The translations under genes and the position numbers were made by a program. The notes below the pieces were generated by a model. That model searched no databases. It was given only the letters and a program-made list of their open reading frames with translations, and was not told where the DNA came from. Positions 22,776-35,100 of a stretch of DNA of 64,000 nt are shown here, in pieces. Position 1 is the stretch's first letter. Each line of letters opens with the position of its first letter. The DNA is from Siniperca chuatsi. Lineage: Eukaryota > Chordata > Actinopteri > Centrarchiformes > Sinipercidae. The DNA lies in contig NC_058051.1 of assembly GCF_020085105.1 (NCBI RefSeq), positions 2,996,001 to 3,060,000 on the forward strand. Direction: 5' to 3'.

Positions 22776-25700
22776 CAAGAACACTTCCGCCCACTTCCTC
22801 CAAAATAAAACCCGTACAGAGGGATACCAGCCGGACAGGACCGGCCCCCCTGGCGGCCATAGCGGAGGTCCACGATAACATGAAGCATTTAGATTACAAT
22901 TAATGCATTGAAATGATTAAAAAAAATAAAAATCACATGCGGCGAAAACAGCTGCAGTACTCTATAAAACCATCAAACAGGCTGTTTTTTTATTGAACAA
23001 TATCAACAGATATACACATTCAGCTAGTGCATGGTGCATTGAGTAGGCCAAAAGTGAAAAGTTAATGAAATATTAATCAAAAAACACAATAAGTAAAAGG
23101 AAAATAAATAAGTTATAATTGTTCAGGGGACTCACAAAAACAACTCTTCATTAGTCCTTACACGTTTTTTGTTTTCGGTTGCTTGTGCTGAGTCTTAAGG
23201 AGTTTATCAAAAACAGATTCATATAAGGGGAAGACTTTTGCTCTGTGTATGCCTACGTCAAATCTACCCATTAAGAGTATGAGATTTACAACCAAACACA
23301 AGAGGGTTAATGTTACATTAAGATTTAGTTATAATGTAACAGAACTCCCACTGTACCTAAAAATAAATTCTTTATCTTCTCTTAAAAGCTTGTTTGTGCA
23401 TTTTGAATCCGTTATTTTTATTCCACCAGCTTTTACACAGGGCTCTGTTGTGTTTACATTTTGGCAGCATGTATCATACTGAAATTAGTTTGTATAATAT
23501 AATATAAAGAGCTCTGTTCTATTCAAGTGTCCCAGTAATCCATGACAGTGTGACAGCGATGTACAATACCAGGACCCTAAAACTGAAGCAGCTAAATGGA
23601 ATTCAGCCATCATTCATCATCATTCTTGCTGCATTTCTCAGCCTAATTCAAAACTTTGACATGGCATGGTCACCAGCTTACCACTTCTGGAGCCCTGATA
23701 GGAGTTGGGTGAGAAAAATGCTTTTATTTTGAAAGCACATTAAGTACGTTTTTCTTGTATCCGTGACTAACTTGACATACGACAGGCAGTGTGATAACAC
23801 TGTGCAAAGTGTGTGTGTGATGATGTGTGTTTTTCTGCTCTGAGGTCTATTCCACTGAATAAAAAAAACTCTATTCTCACTGATTCTTGTGTCCCACCTC
23901 TGAACCATATTCATAAAATATTCAAAAATACAGTGCACTGACTGTACTTCAGCCCATTCTGGAGAGCACTGCAGTGTAAAACTAATGAAAAGAGAGTGAG
24001 TGAAGCGAGCAGCCAGAGAGGGAAGTTGCAGTGAGAGATGGGGCTAATTTAGGTGAAGAGCTCTGAGTCAAAGCATCCTACTGTCCCGGCAGACACTCGG
24101 ATACACGCTGCTCACATCTCCACAGCCAGTTTGCAACCATAGCAACACTTGCATCTCCCTTCCTGTTGAAACCATTATCAATAACAGCAAGTGCTTCTAA
24201 TACCCACAGGGACAATTATAAGGTAGCAAGAAATTAACTCTGACATTATGAACCCTATTTATGAATCATATTCTAATCTATTCCAGCTGGCAGAGCAGTG
24301 GAATATACTCACTGTTTTAGCTCACGTTTCTTCGTGGCTCATTAAATTGCAGCTGGATAGTTTTCGGGGGTGTTATGCTGAGGTCACAAGAACAGATGAT
24401 TGGCTCCAAGTGTATGGCCATGGAGTGGCCACATGGCCACAGGGATAGCTCAAAATACAATAAACTGAAACAAGGACTACAGATTACTTTTGTGTTATAT
24501 TTTGTGCCTGTAGTAATATCACATAGTTAATTACAACATTGGACACAAATACTGTCAGTGAAGTAATCTTAGAAACAGACACAGCACAGTGAGTCACATT
24601 TAAAGCCTAAAACTCTGGAGAACTAGAATCAAAAGGAGGGCCAATAGCAACATGTCAGACCAAGACCTCCACATCTGACCAGCACTCAAAGGTTACATAA
24701 AGTTTGAAACACACTTGGTCGTCACATGCAGCTAACGTGCAAGTAAAGATGTGTTTTTCGTATTTACAGTAGGTGTAGTGAAGCACTCACATAACGTACA
24801 TAGTCCTGCATTGAAAATGTTACTTAAGTAAAAGTACATAAGTATAATTACAAAAATGTGCTTGAAGTATTAAAAGTGTACTTTTAATGTGTACTTAATG
24901 CAGAAAATGTCCCCTGTTATACAATTATATATCATTAGATTATTATTACTCATGCATTAATGTAAAAGCAGGATTTTACTGTTGTAGTGTATATGGCTCT
25001 GCAACTAATGATTATTTTCATTATGGATTAATCATTGAATGTTTTTTTAATTAAGAAAATTGTGAGAAGCCCCGTCGCAATGACCCAGAGCGCAAAGTGA
25101 CAGATAAATGTAGTGCAGTAAAAAAGTACAATATTTCCATCTGAAATAGTAGTGGAGTAGACGTATAAAGTGGCACGAAAAGGAAATACTCAAGTAAAGT
25201 ATAAGTAACAAACATGAAAAAGTTTATATCGTCCAATTCCCGACATGATGGATTAAGCATGAATACTAACAAATGTTTGTGTGATTCTTCCTAATGTTCA
25301 CATTATAAACATGTAACAATTACAAAATGTGCATTTCAAATTATTTTGGCTGGGCTATAAAAGAATTCTGCTGAGTTTCTGAAAGCGCTGCAATGAATAT
25401 GAAAACAGAAATGACAAATTAATCTTATTCTAAATATACAAACTAGGACCAACTTTAGGACTGTTCTGAGGGCCATTTCTTTCTTCCAAGTTTTCCCTGG
25501 TTTCCATGAAAATGTTGTGTGTTGTTGGAATGTAACCCATCTGCTGCTAACAGCCTCTTGGCTGTGTCCTCTCTTCACTCGGTCTTACTTGAATTTCATG
25601 GCTCGACTGTACACATATAAAAAAAAAAAAAGATATACCAAGGAATCAGGTTTCCACAGAAGAAAATAAACATTTCTGAAATGTGGCTACTGCCCAAAGT

Positions 25701-25919
25701 GATCTGATTAGTATAGTTCATGTAAATTCACTGAATAATGAAAAAGGTACACTGGCTGAAATACTGACACAAAGACATTTGGACAGAACTACAATATCAC
25801 ATTTAGAAAACAATCCAAAAAGTTGACATTGTCACTAGAATTCATGTTTCTCACTTTATGAAAGTGATAAATATCCTTTTTCCCACCTATAATAAAAACA
25901 CGAGACGTTGAGTTCTTTA
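22776..25919. other. Intergenic region between fkbp1a and nsfl1c
   Basis: Mostly A/T-rich unique sequence. A repeat block at about 24806-25212 mixes the AAGTAAAAGTAC-type MITE with a nested fragment of the GCAACTAATGATTA family (24990-25060). No exon seen. Confidence 0.6.
24806..25212. mobile_element. MITE fragments, one nested in another
   Basis: Outer motifs GTTACTTAAGTAAAAGTACA and AAATACTCAAGTAAAGTATA bracket an inner CTGCAACTAATGATTATTTTC fragment. Both families occur elsewhere in this window. Outer termini are degraded, so limits are approximate. Confidence 0.5.
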
Positions 25920-27005
25920 TACATCAACCATAAAATGGATTTATTTTACCAGAGGTCCAAACATATTTTTGTTGCCCCAGGATGCATAGAAGATGTCAGT
26001 GTGTCATAGGAATTCCACTTCCACTACTACAAGCCAGTGTTTACAATCTATATGTTCTTTTGCTCAACCATTGGTTTGATAAAGCCATGTGTAACTCTTT
26101 TTCATGTTACACAATATCAAAATGCCTCTGTCTAACTGGGACAATCCTACAATCTGTGAAGGAAAAAAGAAAGGGGGGGGGGGGGAAGGCAGTTTAAAAA
26201 AATAATTCCATCTTCATTTGAACAAAAGGACAGGTGTGGTTCTGGAGGTGAATAAGGAAGTGTAAGGCTACTGGGTATAGGTTGGTTTGGAGAAAAAAAA
26301 AAAAACCCTCAGTGTTTTGTTACATCATTACACTTCTCTCTCCAAGACAAATATGTGGAGAGAAATGGAAACTTGTACAAAACCACACTATCAACATGTA
26401 CTTTTACCTTAATTAGACTAGTATTCCTTATGTGGTTCTGGTTTGTGCTGTTGAGACAGAAACAAACTAGGAGTCTGCCGCTGCATGAATCTGGTGAGGC
26501 CCCAGCACCTAATAGTAAACATAGCTGAAGGGCCAATGGAAGGTTAATGGAAGAGGAAAAGTAGGGAGCAAGTTAATGGAAGTGGTGTAGTGGACACCTC
26601 TGCAACCAAACTGCTCTTCAGAAAAGCGGACTGTTACTGTGTGTGTGTGTGTGTTTTTGGGTTAAACCATCTACTGCTGTCAGGTAAACACATCTCCATC
26701 AAAACCACAATTCAACAGCATCTGTAGGCCTTCCAACGGCTCTTAAATTAACTCCATTCTGGAAGATTTTTAGTTTCCCCCTCATTACCACCCATCACAG
26801 ACCACAGGAGGGGGGTGGGTATTAAGAATGAGGGTAAGAGTGGGGATCTGGGGAGCAGAATGTCATGTTTCACTTTAGAAAAACAAAAATCAGAAATTAG
26901 AAGTCCATACATAAGTCTGTTTTCTCCTCCCTCAGAAGGGGCAGCAAGTTTCACAAGGCTGCAGTTACTCAGCCACACCACCAGGGGAGTTGCTCTGTCG
27001 CCCCC
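25920..27005 (-). other. nsfl1c: nsfl1c 3' UTR
   Basis: Sequence from the stop codon (27006-27008) to just past a candidate AATAAA (TTTATT on the plus strand, 25940-25945). It includes a G12-14 run at about 26172-26187, a short TG run (about 26638-26653) and A/T-rich sequence. No splice site pair was seen inside it. The end point is inferred from the hexamer only. Confidence 0.5.
25940..25945 (-). terminator. nsfl1c: Candidate poly(A) signal AATAAA of nsfl1c
   Basis: TTTATT on the plus strand, about 1.06 kb after the stop codon. Other, closer signals may be used. Confidence 0.4.
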
Positions 27006-30000
27006 TCACTTTAGCAGCTGGACGATGACAGCGTTGAGGAGGTTGGCCTGCTGCAGCGTCTGGCTGTCGTCCGACAGCTCCTTGTTGGGGAACGTGGTCA
27101 TGAGAACAAACTCTCTGGCAGCCATGGTGGGCCGGGCCGCCACCACAAATTGGCGCAGGTCAGACACCCTGAGGGATACAACAAGACATCATGACAGGAA
27201 ATATGGGTTTCAATTATGTTTGTGTGACAGGATAAAATGTGGTCACCCATAGCTGATCCAAACAACAACAACAACAACTACCTGGGGATTGATGTTTTCC
27301 ACCTTCCTCAATCATTGACATAGCTACATATATATGCTGAAACTATTAGTGCATTATCTGTTTGACGAATCAACAGCAAAAATGTATCAAATGTAATTGG
27401 TTATAGCTCCCAAAATGCTAAGAAATGAATGTTTTTCTGTTTTAGGTCATGTAGCGGCTGATTAGAACAGGGGTCTTCAAAGTATTTATGTTAATGTCAA
27501 AAAATACATTGATAGTGCAACACGAAAAAAGTTAATGTTTGTTTCCACTCCTATTATTATTCTGTCGTCTTTCTTCATTTTGGGGATAATCATGTTCTAA
27601 GTTTTGGAACTTCTTTTAATGCTTTGGGTATGTAAACAGAAGGTAGATTGTATAAATATATGTAAAGCATAATGTTGCCATGGAGTCAGTTTGTTGTGGG
27701 CAACAACTTGAGTTTTTAGTCTGTATTTGTTTGCATTTTGGCCAACTGGCACCATCAAACGTATGCCGAATTAGCTATTAGCAGTTCCTGTTTGCAATGT
27801 ACTGACATACAGACAACTATTCCTGGATTATTCTGATATTGAAGATTACTTAAAAACATGATAATTCTCAGGCAAGTTCTGGAGTTATCAGGAGCATTTT
27901 CCCCCCTATGTTTTCTAAACAGATTTATGGACTTTTATTTGCGATGGACATCGAATATAATGATATCCTCAGACATCACCTTTTCACCTTTTATGAAAGA
28001 GCAAGAGGACCTACAGTGTTAACTTTGTTACACACGCAACAATTCAATATTATAATAATTGTATTTTTTACCACAGTTGTACCAGCTCCCACAGCCTGCA
28101 CCACAAACATGGCTGATAGATTTCTGGTAGTATTGGGAAATATTAACAAAGCTAAATATTGTGACTTTTTTAAAATAATACCTCAGTTTTTATATAATAA
28201 TGTGACAATATTTGGAAATTAGTATTGGTGATTTATTGGTTGTAGTGTCAAACAAAAAAATCGAAAAGCATGTAGTATGAAGTATTAATACTGAGGAGGT
28301 AATAATACAGATATTAATTCCCACAGTTCTAACTTGGTCTTGGTTAGTAAGGCTCTGTTTCCTCTGACTCTCTCTATGATCCCTTATAAATAGCTGATCC
28401 CACTATGGGGCTGTTGCTGAACTTGCTGGAGTTTAAAAACGCAGCTGCCTGCTAAGTTGGACCTGACTGTCAAAACAAGAACAGGTTCAGCTGAACTGCA
28501 GCTAAACTGGATCGATTATGAAAATACTTTATAACGTCCGCCCACACAGGTGATTCAGAGGAACACCATGTAATAGTGCTGTGCGCTCACTAAATGAAAT
28601 TAAGGAAATTGGTTTCAGATTCCAGCTTTGTGATTTCCTGTTCAGCAACCTCACTAACTGCTGAGTCGTGAGTTCAGAAATAGTCGCACTTTTGATTTTC
28701 AATAAATACATAAATTTAAAAATCGTAGAAAAGGTTTCAGTCGTAGTCATCTGGACACTGTTTTCAGAATCAAGACGTTTCGGCTCCCATCCGGAAGTCA
28801 TTCTCAATTGTGAATAAATTTAAAATTTAAAAAAAATTAATATAAATCATATTGTAAAACATTTTGTCCCTACAATAAGAACTCTGTCTCTTTACACTCT
28901 ACTGCAGTATCTGTAAACTATATTGGTAAATGTTCACAAGCATAGGTTAAGTGAAATTTTCATATTTAGTTAGTTAGTTACATTTCTCTGCATTTGCAAT
29001 CAAACAAACAGCTAACCAATCACCTGTGGGTATGGTTGAACCTTTGGATCAGCCTGCTGCCGTCGGCCAGCCGGATCTGAATGTTAGTGACGGGCTGGGA
29101 GGGGTCGAGGCTTACAGAGGCGCTGGCTTGGGCCTCGTTGGCAGCCTGGTCCTGCTGGGAGGTGTCTGGAGCTGAAACCAACTCTGGGGTGGCACTAGAG
29201 AGGGGAGGAGGAGGAGGGTGGAGGAGAATTTATTCAGACTTCATACTTTGTCAATCTGTGGTCATAATGAAGAATACGTTAGCTGAGGCAATATGTTATA
29301 TTCAGAATAGGAATGTTAAACTGCGCTTTTGCATTTTTCTGGGGTGAAAAGTACAAGAGTAAAGCTGGCACTTTCCATGCATCTTCATTGTCTAATCATG
29401 ATTTATCTCATGTACTCCTCTGCCAGCAGCAAAACTCTTTTCCGGCTCCAGCCTGATTTTCTTTTTGTTTCCATTTCAGCCATTTCCTATTACTTCATCC
29501 CCATTTTTTTTTTTTGTTGTCAATGTAATTGCTACTGGAGATATTAAAGATTGCAGAATAATACATCACTGAAACAGAGAAGCAGCAGGAAATGGAAGAA
29601 TGGATTTACCAATTATAAATGATTCATTCAATTAAATTCATTTACTTTTATGCTAACACTGACACTTGCCCATTATAAGACGATGAGCTTCCTAGCTACT
29701 GTAGCTGCAGTAGTGACCGTTTGCTACAGGTCTGGTGGTTCTGGCTGAAACTCCACAAAAAAGGAATGAACAGCCTCCTGCAGCACAATCCACTGTCAAA
29801 ACAATCCCATTTTTAGTTTACAGGTGTAGAGCATGTAACGGCAGCTGACAACCACATACAAAAACATTTTATAACTAACATTAAGCAAGCAAAAGAAAAT
29901 ATTTAAGTAAGTGAAATGTAAGACTTTTTAATACCTTCTAGGGCCCTTTTTTTGAGGAAACTGGATTCAATGCTTTTAAAGACTTCAAGACCTATAGATA

Positions 30001-32115
30001 CCCTATATTCCTGCTTTGAGGGTACATGTGATTAATAATGAGCTGCTCTTAAAGGTCCAGTGTGTAACATTTAGGAGGAGCTATTGGCAGAAATGGAATT
30101 TAATATTTCTAAGTATGTTTTCATTAGTGTATAATCACCTGAAAATAAGAATCGCTGTGTTTTCATTACCTTAGACTAAGCAGTTTTTATCTATAGAGGG
30201 AGCGGGTCCCCTTCCACAGAGGTCGCCATGTTGCACTACCATGTTTCTACAGTAGCCCAGAATGGACAAACCAATCACTGGATAGGGCCATTGGCGTTTT
30301 GCGTAGCCACCGTAGTTTCTCCTACACGCTTGAAAGGGGAGGCTGATGCAAGCGGTATTTAAATGGTTGCAAACTGCAGTTTCACCGCTAGATGCCACTA
30401 AATCTGACACACTGGACCTTTAAAGGTTAATCTTCCACTCTGCTGTAAGTAGGAGAAAGTAGCTTGATAAGATTGCTCTAAAGAGCCAACATTTAAGTGT
30501 AATTCTTTGAAGTTTGATAAATATGGAGCCTGGCCTGAAAGTGAAAGAAAGGGTTTTACAGATTGGACAGGATTTGTATTCAATCCAAACATTAAAATAC
30601 TTAATTAAAATAAAATCTGATAATTGAACTGTGATTATGAAGCATGTACAGTGCATGTGTAATTTTAAACGTTATTTTAAGTTTGGTTAAAATCCCCTGA
30701 TTTTACTTAGAGTAGAGACAACTCTATCCTTAAGTTTTAAATGTGCTTTAACAGTGTCACATGACTAATCAGAAACCAGCCATTTATCTGGAATGAGCCC
30801 AGGCAGAAAGTCACTACCCAGACTAAAGATGATTCTCTGGTTTACCAGCTTTTATTTAGACCTTGCATTGAATGCAGCTGCTGCTGCTTTTTGCTCTGAG
30901 GAGAAACAATAAGAAACAATGTTAAATAAAACAACAAGACTGCTTGTCAGTCTTACCTTCCCAACTTCTGTCCTTCACCTCCAAAGGCCTTGAAGACCAT
31001 CCTCACTTTGCTGAAGTCCTCGTCCCTGTGGTCCTCCATGTCTAGGTTGACCTGGCCCCCTCGAGACCGCTGCCTCAACTCCAAGGGAATCTCCCTGCAG
31101 GGTGACAATCAACAGGTGTTAGTGAGAACAAAGCAGTGAATAAGAGAAATAAAACGTTACTGATTGTTTCACTGTGGTTACGTTCTAAAGCACAAATAAA
31201 ATCGCCCACACCTCCGCACAACGGAAGGAACCACATTGCTGGATTTTGTGTGAATTCAGCCGAAGCGCACGCTACGTCCTGTCCCCGGGCCCCTCTGCTC
31301 TGCATGTCTGTGTTTCTCAGCTCTGCCCTCGGCCAAACAGACACACACAGACCTGCAGCTCTTTATCCATCCATAGTCTCGCATAGCCGGAGCTATCTCT
31401 CCCTTTGTTTTAGCGTAGTGCCAGCGCTGGAGTTACATCCATGACACAGATAGAGAGCAGAGACAGCGATGTAACCTGCTCGTTACATTTTTATAGAGTT
31501 CCGACCTCACAGCCGTTGTGAGCGGTTATTAACTGGGGGTTACACACCAAAGGTTGATGCCCAGAAACATCTTGAACACAGCAAACTAATTAGAAACTAA
31601 GAAAATACAGGCAGAGGACAGCGTCTCGGCAGATACAGACACCGCCGCACACTTCTAGTGGCTCATAAGTGATGAGAAAATACTTGTTTTTTAAGAAAAT
31701 CCTACTTATTCTGCCTGTAAGGACAGAGTGTCCTGGACCTATGATGAACCTATATGCAGGGATGCAAACTCATCAGGGGTGAAAAAGGTGACAAAGATGC
31801 GAATCCCCTAGGGGGGTCCGGGGACATGTCCCCCCACGTGAAGGCAAATATCAGCTTTAAAATGTGGATTTACAGTCAATTTTAGCTTTAGGATATATAG
31901 AAAAAAACTCACCCTAGAATTATGACATTGCTTTATGAATGTCTTGTGTGTGTGTGTGTGTGTGCGTGCGTATAACTTAGAACAGGTAAACAGAATAATC
32001 TCACCCCTTCCTGATTGCTTCAAGGAAGTTGGCATTGCCAGGATCGTTGTAGTTTCTGAGTTCACCGTTATCCAGACTGAAACCTGTCTTCCACAGCTTC
32101 AGCACCACGTGTACC

Positions 32116-32151
<36 letters not shown>

Positions 32152-35100
32152 TATTCATGTACTTAGAGGTCATGCTTCAATATGGATGTTATTGCCCTAC
32201 AATTAGTGCAGGTAAAAATTTTATGAATTCATCTTTTCTACTGAGACTTTTTTTAGTCTCGCACTTGGCTTTCATACAGTATATTACTAAACTGCTAGTA
32301 ATGAAAATCGCAGCATTACAAGCTTTAATGCGAGTATTGTAGTGACAAAGGTTAGCTTGCTTTAAGCAGAGCGGGGGGTGACTGACTTATTTTTCCCCTT
32401 GGTTCAGTACTACAAACCTGCAGCAGTTCGCTGCCCTCGACACACCCCATACCTGCCGAACTACTGCCCGTACACTCCGTGATTAGCCTACAACTTAATA
32501 ATTTGGAAGGATAATGAGGCATAAATTGCTTTACTTCCACTCTATACCGGCACATCCAGTTCGCGTTTCCTGCACAGGGCTTACTACTAGAAAAACTGTA
32601 TATATTTCGATATACTGTATTTAGAAGTGCCTATAGAAGGATTTCCCTCAGGAGATGCATGTCACATCCAAATGCTTATGCAGGAGGAGGCTGGGGAGAG
32701 GGAGGGAGTTAAAACACTACACCACTGACTGACTGAGTAGTACCAGTGAGGTGCAGTGTTGAACTTGCAGAAGGAAAATCTGTTGATATGGACTGCCTAG
32801 TTTGTAGTCGCATATGACTGGACAATATAGAACATGACACCTGTGACTGCCTAAACTATCATAAGATTTTAGAAAAACAATGCTATTCCTAATGTGAACA
32901 GAAATACACATTTGTTAAAGTTAAATGTCCTCACTCACCGTGAGGACGTGAAGAATAAGCAGTGAATTAGGTTGACTGATCACTTGCTCTATTGACTGAA
33001 GAGCTACCTAAACGGCTTGACTAGTGCCAAGGATGCCAGAAGCAAAGGAAGAACTGCAAAAAAGAGGACCCATCAGGAGCTGTACTCACATCCTGCTGGC
33101 TGTTGGAGGCATGCCTCACTCCAGACACATAGGCTGACTCCTCCTCAGGAGCTGCGCCTAGCCTGTAGCCTCCACCAAGGAAGGCCTAAGCGATGAAAGG
33201 AGACAATAAAAAAAAATAAAATGAGAGACAACAGAATCGCCAAGAGGAAGAAGAATTACAAACACAAAAAGAAGCTGAAGAAATTGCTGACCCGTTCGAG
33301 CAATAGCAAATTAAAGCAGACACGCACCACAGAAAATGCCTGATATAGGACAAAAACTGCCAATACAGACTGAGACTGAAAAGAGACAACATTGTTCTTG
33401 TGAGTTTCATTTCATTTTACCTTGGCTTTGCTGGGCTCTCCTAGCCCTCTCCCACCCCGGTCCAGAGGCACAGCTCCATGTTCCCTGGCCCCCTTGAACA
33501 AATCGTCCACCACTTCATTGGAGCTCTTCTTCTTGGGAGGCCCAACGATCTGCTGCCCACTGCGCTCTGATCCCCCCGCAAAAAACCTGGCAGGGTGTGA
33601 ATATAACATGGTATGGAATTCTTCCACAATGTAAGTAAAAGAGCAGACACAAAAAGAACAACCCACTAAGGTGCCTATTAGTGGTGTAAGCGGTACGAGT
33701 ATTCGCCCCCAAACCGTTCGGTACAGGTAGTTCAGTATGCGACTTTGTCGGATCGGTTTGCCCTGTGACCCAAACTATCACTGTCAAAATAGTCTATTTA
33801 TGTCGATTACTCGCAGGCACGGAACAGAAATTCTAGAGCACGAGTTTTACCTGGAACGTTTTGGCAGAGCACCAGTTGCTGTCTATCAACTGTAGCATGC
33901 TAGTTGACTTATCCCGGTTAGCCAGGTTAGCCAAGCTCATGTAGTGTTGCTGCCTGAGAATGGTAAACACAAATGAGAGACCAGAGCTGGACGATCCTCC
34001 CGTGCCATTTAGATCCACTGTATGGGAGCATTACGGTTTCACGGTTAGTTACGATGGTCAACTATGAGTGTCACACTGTATGCCGACATTGTTCAACCGA
34101 AGTCGGGTATGACTGCGGAAACACATCAAACATGTCATTTACCACGGCATCGCCCGAATGTGTAAAGCAGAACGAAACAAAACCAGACTGGAAGGCGAGT
34201 CCTCCTCCCCACAGCGTTCAGGCAGCCTCTCACTGCAGATTCAGACCGTGCCAAATCAATAACTAATGCTACAGGAGTGTTTATCGCTGCAGATATACGA
34301 CCAAATTCGGTCGTAGAGAATAAAGAATTTAAGCATATGGTCAAAGTGCTTGAGTCCCGCTACAATGTGCCTTCACATGTGCGTAGGCTCCATAGCTGCG
34401 CCAGGGGCGCTGTGTGCCTCCTCAAAAATGTAACTACACATTGGGGTTACGGCAGCTATGGAGATAAAAATGTGGGAAACGCAAGAACTGTAATTGGTCA
34501 GTTTGGACTGCTTGTATTTTCTCCTACAAGTTTCTGATGCTTGTAGAGATTAGTGTTAATGAATACAACACTGAGAAAGTTGAAAAAAGGCTCGATCTCC
34601 TTTTCAGTAACACACATTTAGCAAAGCCACCTCCACTGTAAACCTCATGCTCACTGCGACCCCCACTCTATCACATCAAATGAAACAACTTAACACAGCG
34701 ACTGCACAGAATACTCTCATATATTACAATGAAACAGAGAGGACCTTCCCTCTATCACTCTGTATCACAAAGTGAATGAAAAAAAATTTTAAACACAGTT
34801 ACTGTTGGGGAACGTAAGAGCACAATACAGCCTGACCACGTACGATACATTCGTCTAGTTTTGCAACAGTGATGTCACTGGGAAAAATCTGACAACCAAC
34901 TATAAATCAAAACCTACACGGCATCCACGGCATGAGTCTCGCCAACCTTTTGCGTCGACCATAAATCCGGCTTTAGCAACACTCGGTAGTTTGTAATCCG
35001 TAGAGCATGGATGCTTTGACTCTTACTGAACAAACCAAATAGTACATGATGCTAATAAAACACTAAAATCACAGACTCACACTTTGTAGCATTTTTTTAA

